Assembly (NCBI GenBank): GCA_030151225.1
Contig: JASLEG010000326.1
Location: 1-21,907, forward strand
Reading direction: 5' to 3'
DNA: 21,907 nucleotides
From: Burkholderia sp.
GTDB taxonomy: Bacteria; Pseudomonadota; Gammaproteobacteria; Burkholderiales; Burkholderiaceae
Shown here piece by piece: positions 8,249 through 17,605 of the stretch (position 1 is the stretch's first letter; each line of letters begins with the position of its first letter). The notes below the pieces were generated by a model. It made no database searches and was not told the origin of the DNA. It saw only the letters and a list, made by a program, of their open reading frames with translations. The position numbers and the translations under genes are program-made.

Positions 8249-9004
8249 TTGATTCTTTACGAGTATCCGTTCAACGAACGCATCCGCACGTTGCTGCGCC
8301 TCGAAGATTTGTTCGAGCGCCTGACGTTCTTTCTCGCGCAGGAAGATCCGAGGGAACACCACGTTGCGCTCACGACGCTGTTCGAAATCGCGGAAGTCGC
8401 GGGCCGCGCGGACCTCAAGTCGGACCTGATGAAGGAGCTGGAACGCCAGCGCCAGACGCTCGCGCCGTTTCGCGGCAATCCGGGCATCGAGCAGAACGCG
8501 CTCGAGGCCGTGCTCGGCGAGATCGAGCAGACGCTCGCGAATCTCGGCCAGATGCAGGGCAAGACCGGCCAGCACCTGATCGACAACGAATGGCTCGGCA
8601 GCATCCGCAGCCGCGCCGTGATTCCGGGCGGAACCTGCAAGTTCGATCTGCCCTCGTATTACGCGTGGCAGCAATGGCCCGCCGAACAGCGGCGCCACGA
8701 CATCACGAAGTGGGCGATGCCGCTGCTGCCGCTGCGCGACGCGGCCACCATCGTGCTGCGCCTCGCGCGCGAGTCGGGCCAGGCCTCGAAGGTGATGGCG
8801 ATGCAGGGCAGCTACCAGCAGATGCTGTCGGGACGCAGCTACCAGCTGATGCAGGTGCGCGTGCCGCCCGAGCTCCACGTGATTCCCGAAGCGAGTGCCA
8901 ACAAGTACATGTTGTGGGTCCGCTTCACCGCCCAGGACGGCGACGTGCGCCCGCGCGCGGTCGACATCGACGTGCCGTTCCAGTTGACGCTCTGCAATCT
9001 CTGA
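8249..9004 (+). CDS. zapD: Cell division protein ZapD (FtsZ-bundling)
   Basis: ZapD (formerly YacF, DUF1342) binds the C-terminal tail of FtsZ and bundles its filaments at the Z-ring. The 251-residue product begins MILYEYPFNERIRTLLRLED, the conserved opening, and is helical in its first half with a beta-rich C-terminal half ending DVPFQLTLCNL. The start is a TTG at 8249, chosen because it coincides with the conserved N-terminus and no in-frame ATG or GTG lies nearby; weak purine-rich sequence precedes it. The length is typical. yacG follows 4 bases later. Its natural partner, FtsZ, is encoded about 9 kb away in this same window. Confidence 0.95.
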   Translation: MILYEYPFNERIRTLLRLEDLFERLTFFLAQEDPREHHVALTTLFEIAEVAGRADLKSDLMKELERQRQTLAPFRGNPGIEQNALEAVLGEIEQTLANLGQMQGKTGQHLIDNEWLGSIRSRAVIPGGTCKFDLPSYYAWQQWPAEQRRHDITKWAMPLLPLRDAATIVLRLARESGQASKVMAMQGSYQQMLSGRSYQLMQVRVPPELHVIPEASANKYMLWVRFTAQDGDVRPRAVDIDVPFQLTLCNL

Positions 9005-9008
9005 AATC

Positions 9009-9209
9009 GTGACTCTCGCCGTCAAATGTCCGGCCTGCGGCAAAACCGTCCGCTGGGTACCGGAAAACAGCTTCCGCCCGTTCTGCTCGGCCCGTTGCAA
9101 GCAGATGGATCTCGGCGCGTGGGCGGCCGAGCGCTACCGGATCGGCGGCACGGACGAGGAGCCGAGCTCCGAGGACGAGCCGGACAGCCGCTTCGGCCGC
9201 CACGACTGA
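9009..9209 (+). CDS. yacG: DNA gyrase inhibitor YacG (small zinc protein)
   Basis: Small zinc-binding protein; E. coli YacG binds GyrB and blocks DNA binding by gyrase. The 66-residue product contains the CxxC-x15-CxxxC zinc ligands Cys7, Cys10, Cys26 and Cys30 (CPACGKTVRW and FCSARC), then a family-typical KQMDLGAWAAERYRI helix and an acidic tail (DEEPSSEDEPD). Translation starts at a GTG, 4 bases after the zapD stop, so coupling to zapD is likely. It converges with the nudix gene on the opposite strand, with about 40 bases between their stops and no clear terminator. Confidence 0.95.
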   Translation: MTLAVKCPACGKTVRWVPENSFRPFCSARCKQMDLGAWAAERYRIGGTDEEPSSEDEPDSRFGRHD

Positions 9210-9249
9210 TCCTCCGAACCGGCAACGCCGCGCCCTTCCTGCCGGCGCC

Positions 9250-9696
9250 TCAGCGCGCGCCGGCTTCCTTCGCCAGCAGATCGAGCACCGGCAACGCGGC
9301 CGGCAACAGCGGCGCCACGTCCACCGGCAGTTGCTGCCAGACGAAGGCCTGGCCTTCGCGGCTGTGCGGCTCGCCGTTCCAGGCCGTCACCTTGCAGAAG
9401 AACAGCCGCACGTAGGCATGCGGGTAATCGTGCTCGAGCGTGTGCCAGCGCTGGCAGGCCGTCACCTCGATGCCGAGCTCCTCGTGCAGTTCGCGCGCGA
9501 GCGCGGCCTCCACGCTCTCGCCCGGCTCGAGCTTGCCACCCGGAAATTCCCAGTAGCCCTCGCAGGGCTTGCCGGCCGGGCGCTGCGCGAGCAGGTAACG
9601 GCCGTCGGGCTGCACCAGCACGCCCACCGCGACTTCCGTCACCTTGCGCGGCGCGGCCTCGCCGGCACCCGCGTTCACGATCGGATCGCCGCTCAT
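9250..9696 (-). CDS. Nudix hydrolase, MutT-like (8-oxo-dGTP diphosphatase family)
   Basis: Hydrolyses nucleoside diphosphate-linked substrates; the best guess is removal of oxidised dGTP from the nucleotide pool, as for MutT. The 148-residue product has a complete Nudix box, GGKLEPGESVEAALAREL followed by HEELGI (G-x5-E-x7-REUxEExGU), at roughly residues 57-80. It has the MutT-like YWEFPGGK start of the box and a FVWQQL segment in the last third. The ATG at 9696 has an AGGAG ribosome binding site and overlaps the upstream ATPase stop as ATGA. In E. coli mutT also follows secA, which supports the MutT assignment. Substrate specificity is inferred from context and not proven by sequence. Confidence 0.9.
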   Translation of the reverse strand: MSGDPIVNAGAGEAAPRKVTEVAVGVLVQPDGRYLLAQRPAGKPCEGYWEFPGGKLEPGESVEAALARELHEELGIEVTACQRWHTLEHDYPHAYVRLFFCKVTAWNGEPHSREGQAFVWQQLPVDVAPLLPAALPVLDLLAKEAGAR

Positions 9697-10562
9697 GCCG
9701 ACTCCTGGCGGCCCGAGCGGTCGCGCGCGAACTGCCACGCCACGCGGCCCGAACGCGAACCGCGCTCGAGCGCCCAGACCAGCGCGTCGCCGCGCGCGGC
9801 CTCGACGTCGGCCTCGCTGCAGCCGAAATGGCGCAGCCAGTGACCAACGATCGCGAGGTAATCGTCCTGCTTGAACGGGTAGAAGCTGACCCACAGGCCG
9901 AAGCGCTCGGACAGCGAGATCTTTTCCTCCACCACTTCGCCGGGATGGATTTCGCCGTCGGGCAGGTGCTTGTACGACTCGTTGTCGCTCATGTACTCGG
10001 GCAGCAGATGCCGGCGATTCGAGGTCGCGTAGATCAGCACGTTGTCCGACTGCGCCGAGATCGAGCCGTCGAGCGCGACCTTCAGCGCCTTGTAGCCCGA
10101 TTCGCCGTCCTCGAACGAGAGATCGTCGCAGAACACGATGAAGCGCTCGGGGCGCGCCGAGATCAGGTCGACGATGTCGCCGAGATCGTGCAGGTCGTCC
10201 TTGTCCACCTCGATCAGGCGCAGGCCGTCAGCCGCGAATTCGTTGAGGCAGGCCTTGATCAGCGAGGACTTGCCGGTGCCGCGCGCGCCGGTCAGCAGCA
10301 CGTTGTTGGCCGGGCGCTGCTGCACGAACTGGCGCGTGTTCTGTTCGATCAGCGCCTTCTGGCGGTCGATGTTGTGCAGGTCGCCGAGCGCGATCTTCGA
10401 GACGGCCGGCACCGCCTGCAGGTAGCCGCGGCCCTGGCGCTTGCGCCAGCGGAACGCGTTCGCGGCGCGCCAGTCGATATCGGCGGGCGCCGGCGGCAGC
10501 AAGGCTTCGAAGCGGCCGAGCAGCGCTTCGGCACGATCGAGAAACTGTTCGAGCTTGTCCAT
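9693..10562 (-). CDS. AAA-type ATPase, DUF815 family
   Basis: P-loop ATPase of the DUF815 group, of unknown cellular function. The 289-residue product has an N-terminal helical region (MDKLEQFLDRAEALLGRFEA), Walker A GARGTGKSS (about residues 91-99), Walker B-type VFCDDLSFE (about 141-149), a sensor-1-like YATSNRRHL and a C-terminal lid helix region with an arginine-rich segment. The ATG at 10562 is chosen because it matches the family start; the open frame continues upstream to 10727 through the hairpins and the end of argJ. It lies 85 bases after argJ and overlaps the nudix gene by ATGA, so it shares a transcript with that gene. No partner protein is encoded next to it that would reveal a substrate. 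Confidence 0.9.
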   Translation of the reverse strand: MDKLEQFLDRAEALLGRFEALLPPAPADIDWRAANAFRWRKRQGRGYLQAVPAVSKIALGDLHNIDRQKALIEQNTRQFVQQRPANNVLLTGARGTGKSSLIKACLNEFAADGLRLIEVDKDDLHDLGDIVDLISARPERFIVFCDDLSFEDGESGYKALKVALDGSISAQSDNVLIYATSNRRHLLPEYMSDNESYKHLPDGEIHPGEVVEEKISLSERFGLWVSFYPFKQDDYLAIVGHWLRHFGCSEADVEAARGDALVWALERGSRSGRVAWQFARDRSGRQESA

Positions 10563-10592
10563 CTGTATGGGAATCCGGGAATTCAGGGCAAA

Positions 10593-10615
10593 CGGCGCGC
10601 CATCGAGGCGCGCCG
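10593..10615 (-). terminator. Stem-loop between argJ and the DUF815 ATPase gene (weak terminator or attenuator)
   Basis: A perfect 9-bp inverted repeat (cggcgcgcc 10593-10601 with ggcgcgccg 10607-10615) has a 5-base loop. On the minus strand it is followed by GTTTGCCC, only a short U-run, so termination would be partial. It lies 30 bases upstream of the ATPase start. Confidence 0.5.
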
Positions 10616-10630
10616 CTGCGGGGTCATGAT

Positions 10631-10645
10631 GGCCGATCGACGGCC
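10631..10645 (-). other. Small stem-loop just after the argJ stop
   Basis: ggccg (10631-10635) and cggcc (10641-10645) form a 5-bp stem with loop atcga, the same loop sequence as the larger hairpin at 10593-10615. It lies 2 bases past the argJ stop codon and may stabilise the mRNA 3' end or act together with the second hairpin. Confidence 0.4.
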
Positions 10646-10647
10646 GC

Positions 10648-11889
10648 TCAGGAACGGTAGTCGGCGTTGATGCTGACGTAGTCGTGCGACAGATCGCAGG
10701 TCCAGATCGTCGCGGCCGCGTCGCCACGGCCGAGCAGCACGCGGATCGTGATCTCGCTCTGCTTCATCACGCGCTGGCCGTCGGCTTCCTGGTAGGCCGG
10801 ATTGCGGCCGCCCGCCTTCGCCACCAGCACGTCGTCGAGGTACAGGTCGATCTTGCCGACGTCGAGATCGGTCACGCCCGCGTAGCCGATCGCCGCGAGA
10901 ATCCGGCCGAGGTTCGGATCGGAGGCGTAGAAGGCCGTCTTGACGAGCGGCGAATGGCCGATCGCGTAGGCGATCTGGCGGCACTCGGCCACGTCCTTGC
11001 CGCCTTCCACCTGCACGGTCATGAACTTGGTGGCGCCCTCGCCGTCGCGCACGATCAGCTGCGAGAGGGTTTGCGCGACCTCGGTCACGGCCTCGCGCAG
11101 CGCGGCGTAGGCCGGCGAATCGGTCGAGGTGACGGCCGGCAGGCTCGACTTGCCCGATGCAATCAGGATGAACGAGTCGTTGGTGGACGTGTCGCCGTCG
11201 ATCGTGATGCAGTTGAACGAGCGATTCGCCACGTCCTTCACGAGCTGGTCGAGCACCGGCTGCGCGACGTTCGCGTCGAACGCGAGGAAACCGAGCATGG
11301 TGGCCATGTTCGGCTTGATCATGCCGGCGCCCTTGCTGATGCCGGTCAGCGTGACGGTGTGACCGTCGACCGTGACCTGGCGCGAGGCAGCCTTCGGCAG
11401 CGTGTCGGTGGTCATGATCGCCTGCGCGGCGTCGAACCAGTTGGCGGCCGCGCGATTGGCCAGCGCGGCGGGCAGCCCGGCCTTCAGCCGGTCGACGGGC
11501 AGCGGCTCGAGAATCACGCCGGTGGAGAACGGCAGCACCTGCGACGGCTCGAGGCCGGCCAGGCGCGCGAGCTCGTCGCAGGTGGCGCGGGTCGCGGCCA
11601 GGCCCGGCTCGCCGGTGCCGGCGTTCGCGTTGCCGGTGTTGACCACCAGCGCGCGGATCGCCGGCGCGCCGTTGCGCACGCCCGCCAGATGCTCGCGGCA
11701 CACGATCACGGGCGCGGCGCAAAAGCGGTTCTCGGTGAACACGCCGGCCACGGTCGCGCCTTCCTCGACGGAAATGACGAGCACGTCCTTGCGGTTCGGC
11801 TTGCGGATATTCGCTTCCGCCCAGCCGAGCGTGACGCCGGCGACGGGATGCAGTTGCGCGGGATCGATCGAAGGGAAATTGACAGCCAT
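10648..11889 (-). CDS. argJ: Arginine biosynthesis bifunctional protein ArgJ (ornithine acetyltransferase / N-acetylglutamate synthase)
   Basis: Transfers the acetyl group from N-acetylornithine to glutamate, recycling acetyl in arginine synthesis; bifunctional forms also use acetyl-CoA. The 413-residue precursor cleaves itself ahead of the nucleophile Thr197 in KPNMATMLGF into alpha (about residues 1-196) and beta chains. The conserved VVNTGNANAGTG (about 82-93), FSTGVI (121-126), KGAGMI (186-191) and C-terminal DYVSINADYRS are all present. Whether the enzyme is mono- or bifunctional cannot be read from sequence. The ATG at 11889 has an AGGTGA ribosome binding site; the open frame extends upstream only through a leader hairpin. 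It lies between secA and the ATPase gene. Confidence 0.96.
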   Translation of the reverse strand: MAVNFPSIDPAQLHPVAGVTLGWAEANIRKPNRKDVLVISVEEGATVAGVFTENRFCAAPVIVCREHLAGVRNGAPAIRALVVNTGNANAGTGEPGLAATRATCDELARLAGLEPSQVLPFSTGVILEPLPVDRLKAGLPAALANRAAANWFDAAQAIMTTDTLPKAASRQVTVDGHTVTLTGISKGAGMIKPNMATMLGFLAFDANVAQPVLDQLVKDVANRSFNCITIDGDTSTNDSFILIASGKSSLPAVTSTDSPAYAALREAVTEVAQTLSQLIVRDGEGATKFMTVQVEGGKDVAECRQIAYAIGHSPLVKTAFYASDPNLGRILAAIGYAGVTDLDVGKIDLYLDDVLVAKAGGRNPAYQEADGQRVMKQSEITIRVLLGRGDAAATIWTCDLSHDYVSINADYRS

Positions 11890-11910
11890 GAATTCACCTG
11901 CCGAAAGGAC

Positions 11911-11932
11911 GATGCCGGCTGCGGCCGGCATC
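11911..11932 (-). promoter_or_regulatory. Stem-loop in the leader of argJ
   Basis: A perfect 9-bp stem (gatgccggc 11911-11919 with gccggcatc 11924-11932) with a 4-base loop lies 21 bases upstream of the argJ ATG, just before its ribosome binding site. On the minus strand only GTCCTTT follows, so it is a poor intrinsic terminator. It could be a weak secA terminator or a structural element of the argJ leader. No ARG box was identified with confidence. Confidence 0.5.
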
Positions 11933-12065
11933 GAGAAATTTGAACGAAGCGGCGGCGCGCATGACTACGGGCCGCCGCGGATTCATCTTGCGGTACGCAA
12001 GTGACAAGCGTGAGCCGGCGCATCCGAACGGCGTGGATCGCACACCGCCCGGGCCGCCGCCGACA

Positions 12066-14873
<2,808 letters not shown>

Positions 14874-14977
14874 CGGATCGGATCTGCGTCGCGGCAACGG
14901 CCCCGGAGCAGATGACGACGCCAGCCCCGGCGCGCCGAGCCTTGGCGGCTTAGCGTATGAGTGAATGCAAACGAGGA

Positions 14978-14986
14978 ATTTTAGCA
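14978..14986 (-). promoter_or_regulatory. Extended -10 promoter of secA
   Basis: On the minus strand TAAAAT (14978-14983) is preceded by TGC, forming an extended -10 element (TGn-TAAAAT), in a local AT-rich patch. No good -35 box was found at the usual spacing, which fits an extended -10 promoter. The predicted leader to secA is about 100 bases. Confidence 0.6.
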
Positions 14987-15147
14987 CGCGCATCTGGTCC
15001 AGCCGGTGTCGCTCCGGTACGGACTTCGCGCGGGCCGGGCGTCGGCGCGACCATGGACGGATCGCATCGGCGCCAGGGACGAGATGCGGGCGGAGCCACG
15101 CCCGATCAAGAGGCGGGGCCGGATCGTTCGCGCGCGGCACGGCGCGG

Positions 15148-15153
15148 TACAAT
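15148..15153 (+). promoter_or_regulatory. Candidate -10 box (TACAAT) of the DUF721 gene
   Basis: TACAAT lies about 55 bases upstream of the DUF721 ATG. The -35 region is weak. It is the only AT-rich hexamer resembling a -10 element in this GC-rich stretch. Confidence 0.5.
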
Positions 15154-15208
15154 CGGGCCCTCCAGGCGCCCCGCGCGTCGCCCTGCTCCGTCCGCCCCCC
15201 CGCCGCCC

Positions 15209-15688
15209 ATGAACCGTTCATCGAGATACGCCAACGCATCCGGCTTTTCGCGCCCGCAGGTCGTGACCGACGTGCTGCGTCGTACCGATGCGTTCGCGGC
15301 GCTGCGCGCCGGTGTCGAGCAGGTGGCGTCGCTACAGCGCGACCTGCGCGCGCTGCTGCCCGACTACCTCGCCAATCACGTGAATCCGGGCTCGATCAAG
15401 GACGGCACCCTGACCCTGTTCGCCGCCCACAACGCGCTGGCCGCGCGGCTGCGGCAGGTGGCGCCGCGGCTGGTGGCCGATCTGCAGGCGCGCGGCTGGA
15501 GCGTGGCGAACCTGAAGGTGCGCGTGCAGCCGAAGGATGCGCCCGAGCCGGTGCGCGTGAAGCAGGCGCGCATGTCGCCGGCCGGCGCCGACGCGCTGCG
15601 CGAGCTGGCCGACACGCTGCCGCCGTCGCCGCTGCAGAGCGCGCTGGAGAAAATGGCCGCGCGCCACACGAAAGCGCCGCGCAAATGA
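15209..15688 (+). CDS. DUF721 (DciA-like) protein
   Basis: Small basic protein of the DUF721 family. Members called DciA load or assist the DnaB replicative helicase in bacteria that lack DnaC/DnaI; whether this protein does so is inference. The 159-residue product has an N-terminal basic region, then the family domain (about residues 20-110) with LLPDYLANHVNPGSIKDGTLTLFAAHNALAARLRQ and a KH-like beta-alpha pattern, and a Lys/Arg-rich tail. The ATG at 15209 (MNRSSRYANASGF) is preferred because the longer frame upstream covers the promoter region. It is divergent from secA and convergent with lpxC, between which it lies; the E. coli counterpart position is taken by secM. A terminator begins at the stop codon. 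Confidence 0.85.
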   Translation: MNRSSRYANASGFSRPQVVTDVLRRTDAFAALRAGVEQVASLQRDLRALLPDYLANHVNPGSIKDGTLTLFAAHNALAARLRQVAPRLVADLQARGWSVANLKVRVQPKDAPEPVRVKQARMSPAGADALRELADTLPPSPLQSALEKMAARHTKAPRK

Positions 15689-15715
15689 AAAAAGCAGCCC
15701 TCGGGCTGCTTTTTC
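15688..15715. terminator. Bidirectional intrinsic terminator between DUF721 and lpxC
   Basis: The stem agcagccc/gggctgct (15693-15700 and 15703-15710) is flanked by an A-run on the left and a T-run on the right (15710-15714), so it works on both strands. It ends the plus-strand DUF721 transcript and the minus-strand lpxC transcript, whose stop is 26 bases away. Confidence 0.92.
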
Positions 15716-15740
15716 GTATTCGGCGCCGAAGACCGGCGGA

Positions 15741-16658
15741 TCAGGCGAACGCTGTCTGCGCGTCGAACGCGAAGCCGCGCGGCGCGGCCTTCAGATCGTC
15801 GAAGCTCACCATCTCGTAGGCGTCTTCGTGGGCCAGCAGCTCGCGCAGCAGCGCGTTGTTCAGGCCGTGGCCCGACTTGTACGCCGTGTAAGACGCCAGC
15901 AGCGGATGGCCGACCACGTAAAGATCGCCGATCGCGTCGAGCATCTTGTGCTTCACGAACTCGTCGTCGTAGCGCAGGCCGTCGTTGTTGAGGATGCGGT
16001 ACTCGTCGAGCACGATCGCGTTGTCCATGCTGCCGCCGCGCGCCAGGCCGAGCTCGCGCATCATCTCCACTTCATGGGCGAAGCCGAAGGTGCGCGCACG
16101 CGCGATCTCGCGCACGTAGGACGTGTTCGCGAAATCGACCTCGAGCTCCTGGCCGGTCTTGTCGACGGCCGGATGACGGAAGTCGATCGTGAACTTGAGC
16201 TTGAAGCCGAAGAACGGCTCGAGACGCGCGAACTTGTCGCCGTCGCGCACTTCCACCGGGCGCTTGACCTGGATGAAGCGCTTCGGCGCGTTCTGCTCCT
16301 CGATGCCGGCCGACTGGATCAGGAACACGAACGACGAGGCGCTGCCGTCCATGATCGGGATTTCCTCGGCCGTCACGTCGACGTAGATATTGTCCACGCC
16401 GAGGCCCGCGCAGGCCGACATCAGATGCTCGACCGTCGACACGCGCGCGCCGTCCTTCTGCAGCACCGACGCGAGCCGCGTGTCGCCGATCGCCATCGCG
16501 TTGGCCGGAATGTCGACCGGCGTCGGCAGATCGACGCGCGAGAACACGATCCCCGTGCCCGGCGCGGCCGGGCGGAGCGTCAGTTCGACCTTGCGGCCCG
16601 AGTGGAGGCCGATGCCGACCGTCTTCACGATCGATTTGATGGTTCGCTGCTTCAACAT
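15741..16658 (-). CDS. lpxC: UDP-3-O-acyl-N-acetylglucosamine deacetylase LpxC
   Basis: Zinc-dependent deacetylase for the committed step of lipid A synthesis. The 305-residue product has all key residues at the positions known from the Pseudomonas enzyme: general base Glu77 and zinc ligand His78 in STVEHLMSA, zinc ligands His237 and Asp241 in KHKMLDAIGD, and catalytic His264 in YKSGHGLNN. The fold is two repeated domains; the first begins MLKQRTIKSIVKTVGIGLHSG. The ATG at 16658 matches the family start, although the frame extends 10 codons upstream. A purine-rich AAGAAG lies about 10 bases before it. It lies after ftsZ and the peroxiredoxin gene but appears to have its own promoter. It is normally controlled by FtsH proteolysis in enterics; no sequence evidence bears on this here. 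Confidence 0.98.
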   Translation of the reverse strand: MLKQRTIKSIVKTVGIGLHSGRKVELTLRPAAPGTGIVFSRVDLPTPVDIPANAMAIGDTRLASVLQKDGARVSTVEHLMSACAGLGVDNIYVDVTAEEIPIMDGSASSFVFLIQSAGIEEQNAPKRFIQVKRPVEVRDGDKFARLEPFFGFKLKFTIDFRHPAVDKTGQELEVDFANTSYVREIARARTFGFAHEVEMMRELGLARGGSMDNAIVLDEYRILNNDGLRYDDEFVKHKMLDAIGDLYVVGHPLLASYTAYKSGHGLNNALLRELLAHEDAYEMVSFDDLKAAPRGFAFDAQTAFA

Positions 16659-16713
16659 GGCGGTGTACTTCTTGATTGACGTTATCAATCGAGACTTTTA
16701 TTCGATAGACGAG

Positions 16714-16719
16714 AGTATA
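16714..16719 (-). promoter_or_regulatory. -10 box (TATACT) of lpxC
   Basis: TATACT on the minus strand lies in a distinct AT-rich patch about 55 bases upstream of lpxC, downstream of the peroxiredoxin terminator. The -35 region (TTGCGC or GACAGG upstream) is off spacing, so the call rests mainly on the -10 box and location. Confidence 0.6.
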
Positions 16720-16798
16720 GCGCAAAACGCCTGTCGACGTTGCGCCGATCGTCGTATCAACTGTTTCTGCCCGTTACCCTCGCAAGATACGTGCAGGT

Positions 16799-16852
16799 CA
16801 AGAAAGACGGGCCGACGCCCGGAACGGAGGCGTTCCCGGACATCGGCCCGTG
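16799..16852 (-). terminator. Long imperfect hairpin terminator after the peroxiredoxin gene
   Basis: On the minus strand a stem of about 19 bp (16831-16850 with 16808-16826, two G-U pairs and one bulge) is closed by a 4-base loop and followed by TCTTTCTT. It lies about 60 bases past the peroxiredoxin stop and should cut off transcription of ftsZ and the peroxiredoxin gene before lpxC. Confidence 0.85.
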
Positions 16853-16909
16853 CTGCGGCACCCTGTTGTTGCGACGCGTTGCCGCGACGCAACATCGGAC
16901 ACGCGACGC

Positions 16910-17416
16910 TCAGCGCGTCACGGTCGCCAGGATGCTTGCCGCGTCGCTGACTTCGAACTTGCCCGGTGCCTCGACGGCAAGCGTCTTGACCACACCGTCG
17001 TCGATCACCATCGCGTAGCGCTGGGAACGGATCCCCATGCCGCGCGCGGACAAATCCTGCGTAAGCCCCAGTGCATGAGTGAAGGCTGCGCTGCCGTCCG
17101 CGATCATGCGCACCTTGCCCGCGGTGTGCTGATCTCGTCCCCAAGCGCCCATCACGAATGCGTCGTTGACGGACACGCACCAGATCTCGTCGATGCCGGC
17201 CGCGCGAAACGCGTCGGCGGCCTCGACGTAACCGGGCACGTGCTTCGCCGAACAGGTGGGCGTGAACGCGCCCGGCAATCCGAAGATCACCACGCGCTTG
17301 CCTGCCGTCTGTTCGCGCACGTCGAGCGCATTCGGCCCGAGCGTGCAACCCTCGCGCGCTTCGTCGACGAATTCGAAGACTTGTGCGTCGGGCAGCGTGT
17401 CGCCTGCTTGAATCAT
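16910..17416 (-). CDS. Peroxiredoxin, Prx5/AhpE-like (redoxin family)
   Basis: Thiol peroxidase that reduces hydrogen peroxide and organic hydroperoxides. The 168-residue product carries the Prx5 active site GLPGAFTPTCSAKHVPGY with peroxidatic Cys55; Cys24 and Cys80 are other cysteines, and Cys80 lies in IDEIWCVSVND, near the usual place of a second conserved cysteine. Other family motifs are VNDAFVMGAW and RYAMVIDDGVV. No C-terminal glutaredoxin domain is fused, so the reductant is unknown. The ATG at 17416 has an AAGGAC ribosome binding site. It sits between ftsZ and lpxC; this position also occurs in other betaproteobacteria from memory. It is followed by a strong hairpin. A direct role in cell division is not implied by the sequence. 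Confidence 0.95.
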   Translation of the reverse strand: MIQAGDTLPDAQVFEFVDEAREGCTLGPNALDVREQTAGKRVVIFGLPGAFTPTCSAKHVPGYVEAADAFRAAGIDEIWCVSVNDAFVMGAWGRDQHTAGKVRMIADGSAAFTHALGLTQDLSARGMGIRSQRYAMVIDDGVVKTLAVEAPGKFEVSDAASILATVTR

Positions 17417-17577
17417 GACTGGTCCTTCAATGCGATGCGGTTGCGGGTGAGTCGATCGCCATCGACAGGCACGGCAAGCCCAACGCCGCCTCGCTCGTGC
17501 GAGGAGGGCAAGTGGCCCGGCCCGGCGTCGCCAGCGACGCGGCCTGTCCTTGATCGCTTCAACCCGTCAGGTCGGCT

Positions 17578-17593
17578 GGCCGCGCGAGCGGCC
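17578..17593 (-). other. Stem-loop after the ftsZ stop codon
   Basis: ggccgc/gcggcc with a 4-base loop lies 12 bases after the ftsZ stop. No T-run follows on the minus strand, so it is not a classical terminator; it may stabilise the transcript end. The remaining 190-base ftsZ-peroxiredoxin spacer shows no clear promoter. Confidence 0.4.
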
Positions 17594-17605
17594 GGCCTGC
17601 CCGTG

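Larger units (their letters stand above)
14874..15208. other. Divergent secA / DUF721 intergenic region
   Basis: The 335 bases between the two divergent starts hold the secA promoter and leader on one side and a candidate DUF721 promoter on the other. No small gene or secM-like peptide with an arrest-type motif was recognised. Open frames crossing it are extensions of the flanking genes without conserved sequence. Confidence 0.65.

Noticed and set aside
14874..15239. N-terminal extension of SecA
   Set aside because: The family start MTTGFLQKIF at 14873 is conserved; the upstream residues cover the promoter and leader.
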